Assembly (NCBI GenBank): GCA_944332575.1
Contig: CALVKH010000004.1
Coordinates: forward strand, 1-40,591
Direction of reading: 5' to 3'
DNA from: an uncultured Bacilli bacterium
Lineage (GTDB): Bacteria > Bacillota_I > Bacilli_A > RF39 > UBA660
Length of the DNA stretch: 40,591 nucleotides
Shown here: positions 8,205-15,694 of the stretch, piece by piece
How positions within the stretch are numbered: position 1 is the stretch's first letter
Layout: every line of letters begins with the position of its first letter
Notes under the pieces: model-generated
What the model saw: the letters and a program-made list of their open reading frames with translations, nothing else
Database searches by the model: none
Told to the model about the DNA's origin: nothing
Translations under genes and position numbers: made by a program

Positions 8205-8498
8205 ATGGATAAGAGAGTACGATTAAATATGTTATATGATTATTATAAAGATTTCTTTACTTCAAAACAACAATCCTATTTTGAAGATTATTACTATAAT
8301 AATTATTCGCTAGGAGAGATTGCAGAAGTGAATAATGTAAGTCGTAATGCTGTACATAATCAATTAAAAATTGTAGAAGAAAGACTAGAAGAGATGGAAA
8401 GTATTTTAGAACTTATTTCTAAAAAAGAAAAAGTATTAGCTTTATTAGAGAAAGAAGTTAGTAGTGATACTTTGGAACAAATAAAAGAAATATTGTAA
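8205..8498 (+). CDS. ylxM: YlxM/p13-like helix-turn-helix protein
   Basis: A 97-residue protein with a sigma-70 region 4-like helix-turn-helix (Y-S-L-G-E-I-A-E, then V-S-R-N-A-V-H). The leading L-Y-D-Y-Y and T-x-K-Q-Q-x-Y-F motif is typical of YlxM, the small protein found with ffh and ftsY in Firmicutes. Its role in SRP assembly or regulation is only partly known. It lies 9 bases after ftsY and just before the HerA-like gene. Confidence 0.85.
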   Translation: MDKRVRLNMLYDYYKDFFTSKQQSYFEDYYYNNYSLGEIAEVNNVSRNAVHNQLKIVEERLEEMESILELISKKEKVLALLEKEVSSDTLEQIKEIL

Positions 8499-8513
8499 TA
8501 GAAAGGGGATATT

Positions 8514-10268
8514 ATGTTTAATAAAATTAATTTTATGAATGATACTAATATATTTGTTAGTATTAAAGAAGACGTTGAAGTAAAAAACAATCTGTTGAAT
8601 GTTCATGTAGTTATTTCTGATAATGAAAAACAATTATTAGGAGAAATAGAAGAAATTAAAGATCGTGTTGTAAAAATAAAACTTTTAGGAGAATTTAGGG
8701 AAGGAGAACTATATGGTGGTGTTATTAGAAAACCATTATTAGATGCTGAGATAAGACCACTATTAGAAAACGAAATACCTTTAATTCTTGGCCAAAGCCA
8801 AAAGAATGCTTTATTATTAGGGGTTAGCCCTTATTATAATAATCATCCTATTTATTTAGATGTTAATAAATTTTTTAGTAATCACTTTGCTATTTTTGGT
8901 AATAGTGGAAGTGGTAAATCTTGTGGATTAGCAAGATTGATGCAAAATGTATTTAAAAATCCTAATGTCATACCTTATAAAGCTAATTTCGTTATTTTTG
9001 ATGCTTCAGGAGAATATACTAGTGCTTTCTCTACGATTAATAGTATTAACCCTAATTTTAATTATCGTGTTTTTACAACTAGTTTAACTGATAATACTGT
9101 AGAAAAGTTAAGAATTCCTATTTGGTTATTAAGTGTAAATGATATTTCATCTTTATTGATGGCTAATACTCATTCACAGATTCCTATGATTGAAAAAACT
9201 CTAAAGTTAGCTAGATCATTTGCTGAAGCGGGAGATCAGGCAATTAATTATAAAAATCACATTATAGCCAAAGCTATTATGGGAGTATTGTTTAGTGATT
9301 CTTCTCCAGCTAATAAGAAAAATGATATATTTAGAATCATTGATTCTTGTAGTACACCACAATTTAGTATGGATTCCGTAGTGGAAGGAGTAGGATATAC
9401 TAGATTATTTCGAGACTGCTTTAATATTGATAAAACAGGTACATTTACGGAAGGTATCTTAATTACTGAATATGTTTCTAAATTTATTGATGCCAAATTT
9501 GACAGTTATGAGCCAGCTCAAAATTCTTATTTTACACTTAATGATTTTGAAAAAGCATTGGAGTTTACATTAATATCTGATGGATGGTATAAAAATAAAC
9601 AAACTTATTCTGATGCTATGACAATAAGAGTTAGATTACGTTCGTTATTGACAGGGCCATATAGCAGTATATTTACATTCCCAGAATTCATTAACATTGA
9701 TCAATATATGAATTATTTATTTGCTCCTAATGGAAGGAAATGTCAAATTGTTAATATTAATTTAGATGATATGGATGATTCTTTTGCAGCGGTAATTACT
9801 AAAATCTTTACAAGGTTAATTTTTGATTATGCTAAGCGCATTCCTAATAGAGGATCCGTTCCATTCAACATTTTAGTGGATGAAGCACATAGATATATTA
9901 AGAATAATGATAGTGATGATTTCTTATATGGATTTAATATTTTTAACCGCGTAGCTAAAGAAGGAAGAAAATATGGAGTAATGTTAGGAGTGATTTCTCA
10001 ACGACCAGTAGAATTATCCGATACCGTTATATCACAATGTTCTAATTTCTTAATTTTTAAAACTAATCACCCATTAGACGTTGAATATATTAAAAATATG
10101 ATTCCAAATATTAATACTGAAATAGTAGAAAAGCAAAAGGGGTTACAATCTGGTACTTGTTTAGGATTTGGAACAGCATTTAAAATTCCTGTTATTGCTA
10201 GAATGGAAATGCCTGATCCAATGCCGTTAAGTACAAATAGTGACGTAGTTAGATACTGGACGCAATAA
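8514..10268 (+). CDS. HerA/DUF87-like hexameric ATPase
   Basis: A 584-residue P-loop ATPase. A small N-terminal beta-rich domain (about 1-115, HAS-barrel-like) precedes Walker A GNSGSGKS (Lys135) and the early strand FVIFDASGEY. Walker B plus catalytic Glu is ILVDEAH (Asp456-Glu457), and ISQRP is a sensor-like motif. This is the order of the HerA/FtsK-related DUF87 family of DNA-translocating ATPases. HerA usually works with the nuclease NurA, or in defence pairs with Sir2 or other effectors. None of these is nearby. It interrupts the common ylxM-ffh arrangement and has its own GGGG Shine-Dalgarno. A chromosomal DNA-processing role is the simplest guess. Confidence 0.8.
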   Translation: MFNKINFMNDTNIFVSIKEDVEVKNNLLNVHVVISDNEKQLLGEIEEIKDRVVKIKLLGEFREGELYGGVIRKPLLDAEIRPLLENEIPLILGQSQKNALLLGVSPYYNNHPIYLDVNKFFSNHFAIFGNSGSGKSCGLARLMQNVFKNPNVIPYKANFVIFDASGEYTSAFSTINSINPNFNYRVFTTSLTDNTVEKLRIPIWLLSVNDISSLLMANTHSQIPMIEKTLKLARSFAEAGDQAINYKNHIIAKAIMGVLFSDSSPANKKNDIFRIIDSCSTPQFSMDSVVEGVGYTRLFRDCFNIDKTGTFTEGILITEYVSKFIDAKFDSYEPAQNSYFTLNDFEKALEFTLISDGWYKNKQTYSDAMTIRVRLRSLLTGPYSSIFTFPEFINIDQYMNYLFAPNGRKCQIVNINLDDMDDSFAAVITKIFTRLIFDYAKRIPNRGSVPFNILVDEAHRYIKNNDSDDFLYGFNIFNRVAKEGRKYGVMLGVISQRPVELSDTVISQCSNFLIFKTNHPLDVEYIKNMIPNINTEIVEKQKGLQSGTCLGFGTAFKIPVIARMEMPDPMPLSTNSDVVRYWTQ

Positions 10269-10293
10269 TATTTACAGAAAGTAGAGTGATAAA

Positions 10294-11601
10294 ATGTTTG
10301 AAAGCTTAGGCGATAGATTACAGACAGTAGTATCTAAAATAAAAGGTTATGGAAAAATAACAGAAGAAAACATAAGTGAAATGACAAGAGAAATTCGTCT
10401 TGCACTATTAGAAGCCGATGTTAACTATAAAGTTGTTAAAGAATTTATTAATAATGTTAAAGAAAAAGCTTTAGGAGAAGAAGTAAAAAGAAGTCTAAAG
10501 CCAGGAGATGTCTTTGTAAAAATAGTGAAAGATGAATTGACTGAGCTATTAGGTGGAGAAAAAGAAGATCTAAAAATAAATGGTAGCCCTGCTATTTTAA
10601 TGCTAGTCGGATTACAAGGTAGTGGTAAAACTACAACGATTGGTAAACTTGCTAATTTGCTTCGTAAAAAACATAAGAAAAATCCATTATTAGTAGCATG
10701 TGATGTATATCGACCTGCGGCTATTGATCAATTAAAACAAATTGGTAGTGGATTGAATATTGAAGTATATGAAGAAGGTAAAAAAGATCCTGTTGAAATT
10801 GCCAATAATGCAATTAAATATGCAAAAGAAAATAATTATGATTATGTTTTAATTGATACTGCTGGACGTCTGCATATAGATGAAGATTTAATGCAAGAAT
10901 TAGATAACATTAAAAATTCTGTTAATCCAGATGAAATATTATTAGTCATTGATGCTATGATGGGGCAAGATGCTATTAATGTTATCGAAGGATTCCATAA
11001 TGCTCTACCATTAACTGGCGTAATACTTACTAAATTAGATGGTGATACCAAAGGTGGAGTAGCACTATCAGTTAGACATTTAACCAATGTACCTATTAAA
11101 TTCATTGGTACTAGTGAGAAGATGGATGGAATAGATTATTTCGATCCTGAACGTATGGCTGGTAGAATTCTAGGAATGGGAGACATTATCTCTCTTGTTG
11201 AAAAAGCGACGGAAGCAATAGATGAAAAAGAAGCTGAGAAAGCAGCGAAAAAAATGCAGTCAGGAAAATTTGATTTGGATGATTTTCTATCACAAATGAA
11301 ACAAATCAAAAAATTAGGACCATTGGAAAACTTATTAAAATTAATACCTGGGGCATCTAAACTAGGACTTAATAACATTAAAGTAGATCCTAAACAATTA
11401 GCACATATAGAAGCCATTATTTTATCCATGACTCCTAGTGAAAGACGTAATCCTGATATAATAAAAGCAAGTCGTAAAACAAGAATTGCTAAAGGATGTG
11501 GGTTATCAGTACAAGAAGTCAATAAATTATTAACTCAATTTGAACAAATGAAAAAGATGATGAAACAAATTTCAAGTGGTAATATGAAAATGCCTTTTTA
11601 G
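10294..11601 (+). CDS. ffh: Signal recognition particle protein Ffh (SRP54)
   Basis: A 435-residue GTPase subunit of SRP. The N domain (about 1-85) precedes the P-loop GLQGSGKTT, the DVYRPAA motif, DTAGRL and TKLDGD. The methionine-rich M domain (about 295-435) carries the RNA-binding helix with SPSERR-like MTPSERR and the RIAKGCGLSVQEV segment. The C-terminus is Met/Lys-rich. The length matches the family. The stop codon lies in the loop of an intrinsic terminator. It is the last gene of the ftsY cluster. Confidence 0.97.
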   Translation: MFESLGDRLQTVVSKIKGYGKITEENISEMTREIRLALLEADVNYKVVKEFINNVKEKALGEEVKRSLKPGDVFVKIVKDELTELLGGEKEDLKINGSPAILMLVGLQGSGKTTTIGKLANLLRKKHKKNPLLVACDVYRPAAIDQLKQIGSGLNIEVYEEGKKDPVEIANNAIKYAKENNYDYVLIDTAGRLHIDEDLMQELDNIKNSVNPDEILLVIDAMMGQDAINVIEGFHNALPLTGVILTKLDGDTKGGVALSVRHLTNVPIKFIGTSEKMDGIDYFDPERMAGRILGMGDIISLVEKATEAIDEKEAEKAAKKMQSGKFDLDDFLSQMKQIKKLGPLENLLKLIPGASKLGLNNIKVDPKQLAHIEAIILSMTPSERRNPDIIKASRKTRIAKGCGLSVQEVNKLLTQFEQMKKMMKQISSGNMKMPF

Positions 11602-11611
11602 GTATTTTTTT
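11588..11611 (+). terminator. Terminator overlapping the ffh stop codon
   Basis: A stem of AAATGCCT and AGGTATTT (one G-U pair) around TTTT, then T's. The ffh TAG lies in the loop and the 3' strand. Confidence 0.6.
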
Positions 11612-11656
11612 ATTGTAAGAACTGTTGTATAATAAAAAGTAAAACGAGGTGGGTTT

Positions 11657-12463
11657 ATGGATAATATATTAGAAGTTAATAACTTAACTTATTCTTATAA
11701 CAACAATAAAACTATCTTTAATAACCTGCAATTTTCGATAAAAAAAGAAACAATTAATCTTTTATTAGGTTCTAATTCCAGTGGTAAGACAACATTAATT
11801 AGACTTTTAAGTGGTATTCTCCCAACTAATGAGAATGTTAGTATAGATGAAATAAAATTAAATAAACAAAATATAAGGAAATATATGTTGTCCATAGGAG
11901 TCGTATTTTTTGATGATCCAAATAAATTTTTATTTGATAATGTATTAGATGAATTAGCGTTTCCATTAGAAAATTTAAATTATAAAAAAGATATCATCAT
12001 TAATAGAATATATGAAGTAAGAAATATCTTAGATTTACAAAATTGTTTAAACAAAAAAATAAGCAACCTAACTTATTATGAACAAGTTAAAGTATTAATT
12101 GGAACTTCTATTATTCATAAGCCTAAAATAATTTTTTTAGATAATCCTTTTTCTAAATTAAACGATTTAGAAATAAAGAAAGTTTTTAAATTTTTAGATA
12201 AAATAAAAAAAGATACGACTGTTTTTATAACAAGTAGTAATTTAGATCAAATTTTATTGTTTGATGACGTAATAGTAATTGATAATGGTAATGTTTTGAT
12301 TCATGACAATCCAAAAAATGTTTTACAACACGATAATGAATTATCGAAAGCAGGATTTATAATTCCACCAATGATAGATTTATCACTCAAACTTAGTTTT
12401 TATGGAATTATTGACGAAGTAATAACGGATGTGAATGAGATGGTGAATAAATTATGGAAATAA
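11657..12463 (+). CDS. ECF transporter ATPase (EcfA1 position), with eroded catalytic motifs
   Basis: A 268-residue ABC ATPase. Walker A is intact (GSNSSGKTT, Lys44). The signature is LTYYEQ instead of LSGGQ. After the Walker B Asp162 the catalytic Glu is replaced by Asn163 (FLDNPF). The place directly before a second ATPase, a small membrane protein and truA is that of ecfA1 in Bacilli, where the complex energises vitamin and metal uptake by S-components. ATP binding looks possible but hydrolysis should be weak. It overlaps the next gene by 10 bases. Either the unit works as an unusual variant or it is decaying. Confidence 0.75.
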   Translation: MDNILEVNNLTYSYNNNKTIFNNLQFSIKKETINLLLGSNSSGKTTLIRLLSGILPTNENVSIDEIKLNKQNIRKYMLSIGVVFFDDPNKFLFDNVLDELAFPLENLNYKKDIIINRIYEVRNILDLQNCLNKKISNLTYYEQVKVLIGTSIIHKPKIIFLDNPFSKLNDLEIKKVFKFLDKIKKDTTVFITSSNLDQILLFDDVIVIDNGNVLIHDNPKNVLQHDNELSKAGFIIPPMIDLSLKLSFYGIIDEVITDVNEMVNKLWK

Positions 12464-13230
12464 AGTTTAATGATGTAAATTATAAAACCAAACTTACTGA
12501 TATAAATATTACTTTGAATAATAGTAAGATAAACGGTGTCTACAATTATAATAGTTTTTTAAAAGTATTACTAAATCCTAAATTAATTGAAAAAGGTAAT
12601 ATTACTATCGATGGTAAAGTATATAATAAATATGATCCTAAAGTAATTGCTGTAATTGATAAAGATATGCCTTTTTATACTTCTAAAGTAATCGATGAAA
12701 TACTGTTTTATTCTAAAATAAGAGGTTATAAAAATAACAATATTAAAGAAGACATCAATAATTTATTAGAAAAATTTAATTTAGATTCCAATATTTTAAA
12801 AAGAATTGGCCATAGTTTATCAGAGACAGAGAAGTATTATATTAAGCTTATTGCTAATTTAATTTATAAGCCTAAAATTATTATTTTTAAAGATATAATG
12901 AGTGGTATGGATTATAAAAATAAGAAAATAATAAAAAAACTTATGGAAGAGCTAAAAGAACAAGGAGTCTTAATTATTTTAACTAGTTCTAATAGTAATA
13001 TTTTATATGAATTAACAGATGAGGTAGTTATTTTTAATAAAGGTAAAGTGTTAATTAATGGCTCTACTAACGATATTTATTCTAATATAGAAATATTATT
13101 AAATAACAATATAGATGTTCCTTATTTTTCTTTGTTAACTTATAAAGCAAATAATGAGAAAGGTGCGCATCTATTCTATAGAAAAGATGTAAGAGATGTG
13201 ATTAAAGATGTTTACAAAAGTGTGTCATAG
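12454..13230 (+). CDS. Degenerate ECF ATPase-like protein (EcfA2 position)
   Basis: A 258-residue protein with the fold signals of an ABC ATPase but almost every catalytic motif lost. At the Walker A place there is GVYNYNS (from Gly28) with no Lys. The signature reads SLSETEK. Walker B has Lys146-Asp147 where Asp-Glu is expected (IIIFKDIMSG). The downstream ILTSSNS keeps the switch-His region without the His. Its position between the EcfA1-like and EcfT-like genes fits ecfA2. It probably cannot hydrolyse ATP and may only be a structural partner. The reading frame is long and intact and has a TGTTT start context, so it is not an obvious pseudogene. Confidence 0.7.
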   Translation: MEIKFNDVNYKTKLTDINITLNNSKINGVYNYNSFLKVLLNPKLIEKGNITIDGKVYNKYDPKVIAVIDKDMPFYTSKVIDEILFYSKIRGYKNNNIKEDINNLLEKFNLDSNILKRIGHSLSETEKYYIKLIANLIYKPKIIIFKDIMSGMDYKNKKIIKKLMEELKEQGVLIILTSSNSNILYELTDEVVIFNKGKVLINGSTNDIYSNIEILLNNNIDVPYFSLLTYKANNEKGAHLFYRKDVRDVIKDVYKSVS

Positions 13231-13849
13231 TTTAAAAGAGTTAAATTTATATTCAAAACTAATAGGATTAATATTAATGATGTTATCTATTATATTAGTA
13301 AAAAATGTATATTTAGTTTTTGCTTTAGTAGTTATTAGTATTATCGTATCAGCAATATTAAAAAATTTTGAATCACTTCAAATGTCTATCATATTAATCG
13401 TTATTGCTATGTTCTATTATCTTCATCCTTTTCTTTTAATCCTTGTTAAACTTTTGTTATTATATGTTTTCTATTTAAATATGAAATCCATGACTAGGAC
13501 CAAAGAAAAAAGATATATTATTGATAAATTATTTTATCGAAGTAAATCTAAAACTGCGATGAATTTGTATTTAAATAATTGTTTTAAGAATAAGAAATTT
13601 AATAATAATTTAGATGTTTATAATACAATCGATAAATATACTAGAAGAAAATATAGTAAATATATAGTAAATCAAGCTTTAATAAAAACTAATTACGATA
13701 TGCAAGACATTTATTACCGTAGTAAATTAAGTTTTTATAAATTTTATAACAAAAAAACAACTATTTTGAATATGAAATGGGATAACACTGATAATACATT
13801 TTTGATTTTAACTATTTTAATATTTGTACTTGTACTAATTTATAGATAG
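13208..13849 (+). CDS. EcfT-like membrane protein, divergent
   Basis: A 213-residue protein with four or so hydrophobic segments (about residues 18-32, 33-50, 56-75 and 77-92), a long basic cytosolic stretch rich in Lys, Tyr and Asn, and a last membrane segment at the C-terminus (about 196-212). Gene order (two ECF-type ATPases before, truA after) is that of ecfT. I do not see the paired Ala-Arg-Gly coupling motifs of normal EcfT, and the protein is shorter than the usual 260 or so residues. It overlaps the previous gene by 23 bases. The identification is mostly positional. Confidence 0.5.
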   Translation: MFTKVCHSLKELNLYSKLIGLILMMLSIILVKNVYLVFALVVISIIVSAILKNFESLQMSIILIVIAMFYYLHPFLLILVKLLLLYVFYLNMKSMTRTKEKRYIIDKLFYRSKSKTAMNLYLNNCFKNKKFNNNLDVYNTIDKYTRRKYSKYIVNQALIKTNYDMQDIYYRSKLSFYKFYNKKTTILNMKWDNTDNTFLILTILIFVLVLIYR

Positions 13850-13859
13850 AAGGGATAAT

Positions 13860-14594
13860 ATGCGATATTTAATTAAATTTTCCTATGATGGAACGGACTT
13901 TTACGGTTATCAGAAGCAACCAGGTAAAAGAACAGTAGAAGGGGAACTAGAGAAAGCGTTATATAATATTAATGCTCATAAAGAAACAAGAATATTTTCA
14001 TCAGGGAGAACAGATCGAGGAGTTCATGCTTTAGGACAAATGGCACATTTTGATTTAGATATTGATATTACATTATATAAGTTGAAGTGTGCTTTAAATA
14101 GCTTATTGCCAGATGATATTCATGTAATAGAAGTAAAAATAGTTGATGATGATTTTCATTCTAGATATATGGTTACTAGAAAAACTTATAAATATTATTT
14201 AAATATGGGAGAGTATAACCCTCTTATGCGAACTTGCATCTATCAATATAATAAAAAGCTAGATGTTGATAAAATGAGAAAAGCGATTACTAGTTTTATC
14301 GGAACTTATGATTTTAAAATATTCGTGTCCAACGAAGCGATTAAAGATAATTATACAAGAACTATATATGAAGCTAATATAGAAGTAGACAATGATATAG
14401 TAGTATTTACTTTTGTTGGCAATGGATTTATGAAATATCAAGTAAGAAATATGGTAGGAACTTTAATTAAAATAGGTAAGGGTAAATTACCTGTGGAAAT
14501 TATTGAAAAGTTGTTAAAAAACGAAGCACCTAATAAATATATATATACAGCGAAACCAGAAGGTCTATATTTGGTAGATGTTTCATATAAATAG
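13860..14594 (+). CDS. truA: tRNA pseudouridine(38-40) synthase TruA
   Basis: A 244-residue protein that converts uridines 38-40 of tRNA anticodon stems to pseudouridine. The N-terminal YDGTDFYGYQ motif and the catalytic GRTDRGVHA motif with Asp52 are clear, as is the late V-R-N-M-V-G segment. The length is normal. It starts 10 bases after the EcfT-like gene and is probably the last gene of that unit, because a strong promoter for rplM follows within 12 bases of its stop. Confidence 0.96.
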   Translation: MRYLIKFSYDGTDFYGYQKQPGKRTVEGELEKALYNINAHKETRIFSSGRTDRGVHALGQMAHFDLDIDITLYKLKCALNSLLPDDIHVIEVKIVDDDFHSRYMVTRKTYKYYLNMGEYNPLMRTCIYQYNKKLDVDKMRKAITSFIGTYDFKIFVSNEAIKDNYTRTIYEANIEVDNDIVVFTFVGNGFMKYQVRNMVGTLIKIGKGKLPVEIIEKLLKNEAPNKYIYTAKPEGLYLVDVSYK

Positions 14595-14605
14595 TGTTAA
14601 AAAAG

Positions 14606-14634
14606 TTGACAAACAAATGGCAATTTAGTATAAT
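14606..14634 (+). promoter_or_regulatory. Sigma-A promoter of rplM-rpsI
   Basis: TTGACA (14606-14611), a 17-base spacer and TATAAT (14629-14634): a consensus promoter just after truA. Confidence 0.9.
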
Positions 14635-14640
14635 CTTAAT

Positions 14641-14700
14641 CGGTACATTGAAATCCCCACATAAGTTTGGCCGTGGGAAAGCTAAACTTAAGTAAAGGAG
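14641..14700 (+). promoter_or_regulatory. Candidate L13 ribosomal-protein leader (pseudoknot)
   Basis: Between promoter and rplM, CCCAC (14656-14660) pairs with GTGGG (14673-14677), and TAAGTTT (14662-14668) pairs with AAACTTA (14684-14690). The helices interleave, so they form a pseudoknot or exclude each other. L13 leaders upstream of rplM are a known class of Firmicutes autoregulatory RNA. Location and size fit; the match to that class is inference. Confidence 0.65.
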
Positions 14701-14707
14701 AAAAAAT

Positions 14708-15139
14708 ATGAAAAGCTATATGCAAAAGAAAGAGACAATTGAACGTAAATGGTATGTAATTGATGCTAATGGATTATCATTAGGTAGAGTAGCTGCTAAA
14801 GCTGCACATATTCTTCGTGGTAAACATAAAGCAACTTACACACCACATATTGATTGCGGTGATAACGTTATCATTATTAATGCTGATAAAGTTAATTTAA
14901 CTGGTAATAAATTAGAAGATAAGATTTATTACAATCACTCTATGTATACTGGTGGATTAAGAGAAAGAACTGCAAAAGTAATGAAAGAACAATATCCTGT
15001 GGAAATGGTGGAACGTGCAGTAAAAGGAATGCTTCCTCATAATAGATTAGGAAGACAAATGTACAAAAAATTATTTGTATATACAGGAGAAAATCATCCA
15101 CATGCTGCTCAAAAACCAGAAATTATGGAAGTTAAATAA
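14708..15139 (+). CDS. rplM: 50S ribosomal protein L13
   Basis: A 143-residue L13, an early 23S rRNA-binding assembly protein. It contains W-Y-V-I-D-A near the start, the [12 protein letters not shown] block, GDNVIIINA and the [10 protein letters not shown] motif. Length and the partner rpsI 13 bases downstream are as in nearly all bacteria. It has its own promoter and a structured leader likely to mediate feedback, and an AAAGGAG Shine-Dalgarno. Confidence 0.98.
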   Translation: MKSYMQKKETIERKWYVIDANGLSLGRVAAKAAHILRGKHKATYTPHIDCGDNVIIINADKVNLTGNKLEDKIYYNHSMYTGGLRERTAKVMKEQYPVEMVERAVKGMLPHNRLGRQMYKKLFVYTGENHPHAAQKPEIMEVK

Positions 15140-15152
15140 GGAGGAATAACTA

Positions 15153-15578
15153 ATGGCAAAAGAAAAGAAAAACGTATATTACGGAACTGGTAGAAGAAAA
15201 GCTAGTATTGCTAAAGTTAAATTAATTCCAGGTAAAGGTAATGTAACCGTTAATGGAAAAGATGTACACGAATACCTACCTTATGAAACTTTAGTTATGG
15301 ATTTAATGCAACCTTTAGAATTAACTAAAACATCTGAAATTTTTGACGTTGAAGTTGAAGTTAAAGGTGGAGGATTCTCTGGTCAAACAGGTGCTATTCG
15401 TTTAGGGATTACTAGAGCATTATTAGAATATGATAGTACAACTGCTAGTGATAGCGAAAATAGTTTCCGCAAAATTTTAAAACCAGCTGGATTTATTACA
15501 AGAGACTCAAGAATTAAAGAACGTAAAAAACCAGGATTGAAAAAAGCAAGACGTGCACCACAATTTTCAAAACGTTAA
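15153..15578 (+). CDS. rpsI: 30S ribosomal protein S9
   Basis: A 141-residue S9 whose C-terminal tail reaches the P-site tRNA. It has the [10 protein letters not shown] start, a [12 protein letters not shown]-like core, and the basic end DSRIKERKK...RRAPQFSKR with the universally conserved terminal Lys-Arg. It follows rplM with an AGGAGG Shine-Dalgarno and is closed by a terminator. Confidence 0.98.
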   Translation: MAKEKKNVYYGTGRRKASIAKVKLIPGKGNVTVNGKDVHEYLPYETLVMDLMQPLELTKTSEIFDVEVEVKGGGFSGQTGAIRLGITRALLEYDSTTASDSENSFRKILKPAGFITRDSRIKERKKPGLKKARRAPQFSKR

Positions 15579-15590
15579 GATTGTTTTATG

Positions 15591-15616
15591 GGAAGATTTT
15601 ATCTTCCTTTTCTTTT
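15591..15616 (+). terminator. Terminator of rplM-rpsI
   Basis: GGAAGAT paired with ATCTTCC around TTT, followed by TTTTCTTTT. Confidence 0.85.
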
Positions 15617-15655
15617 GTAAAAATTTAAAAATATGTATTATATTTTATACTGATA

Positions 15656-15664
15656 TGATAAAAT
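15656..15664 (+). promoter_or_regulatory. Candidate extended -10 promoter
   Basis: TGATAAAAT lies about 30 bases before the next gene start, with no clear -35. Confidence 0.45.
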
Positions 15665-15694
15665 AACGTTAGATAATATAAAGAGGTAATATGT

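Noticed and set aside
8514-10268. HerA-like ATPase as part of a known HerA defence pair
   Set aside because: No Sir2, DUF4297, NurA or other effector lies next to it; its neighbours are ylxM and ffh.
11136-11522. Minus-strand frame of 128 codons in ffh
   Set aside because: Antisense to the well-conserved Ffh M domain; no start context or homology.
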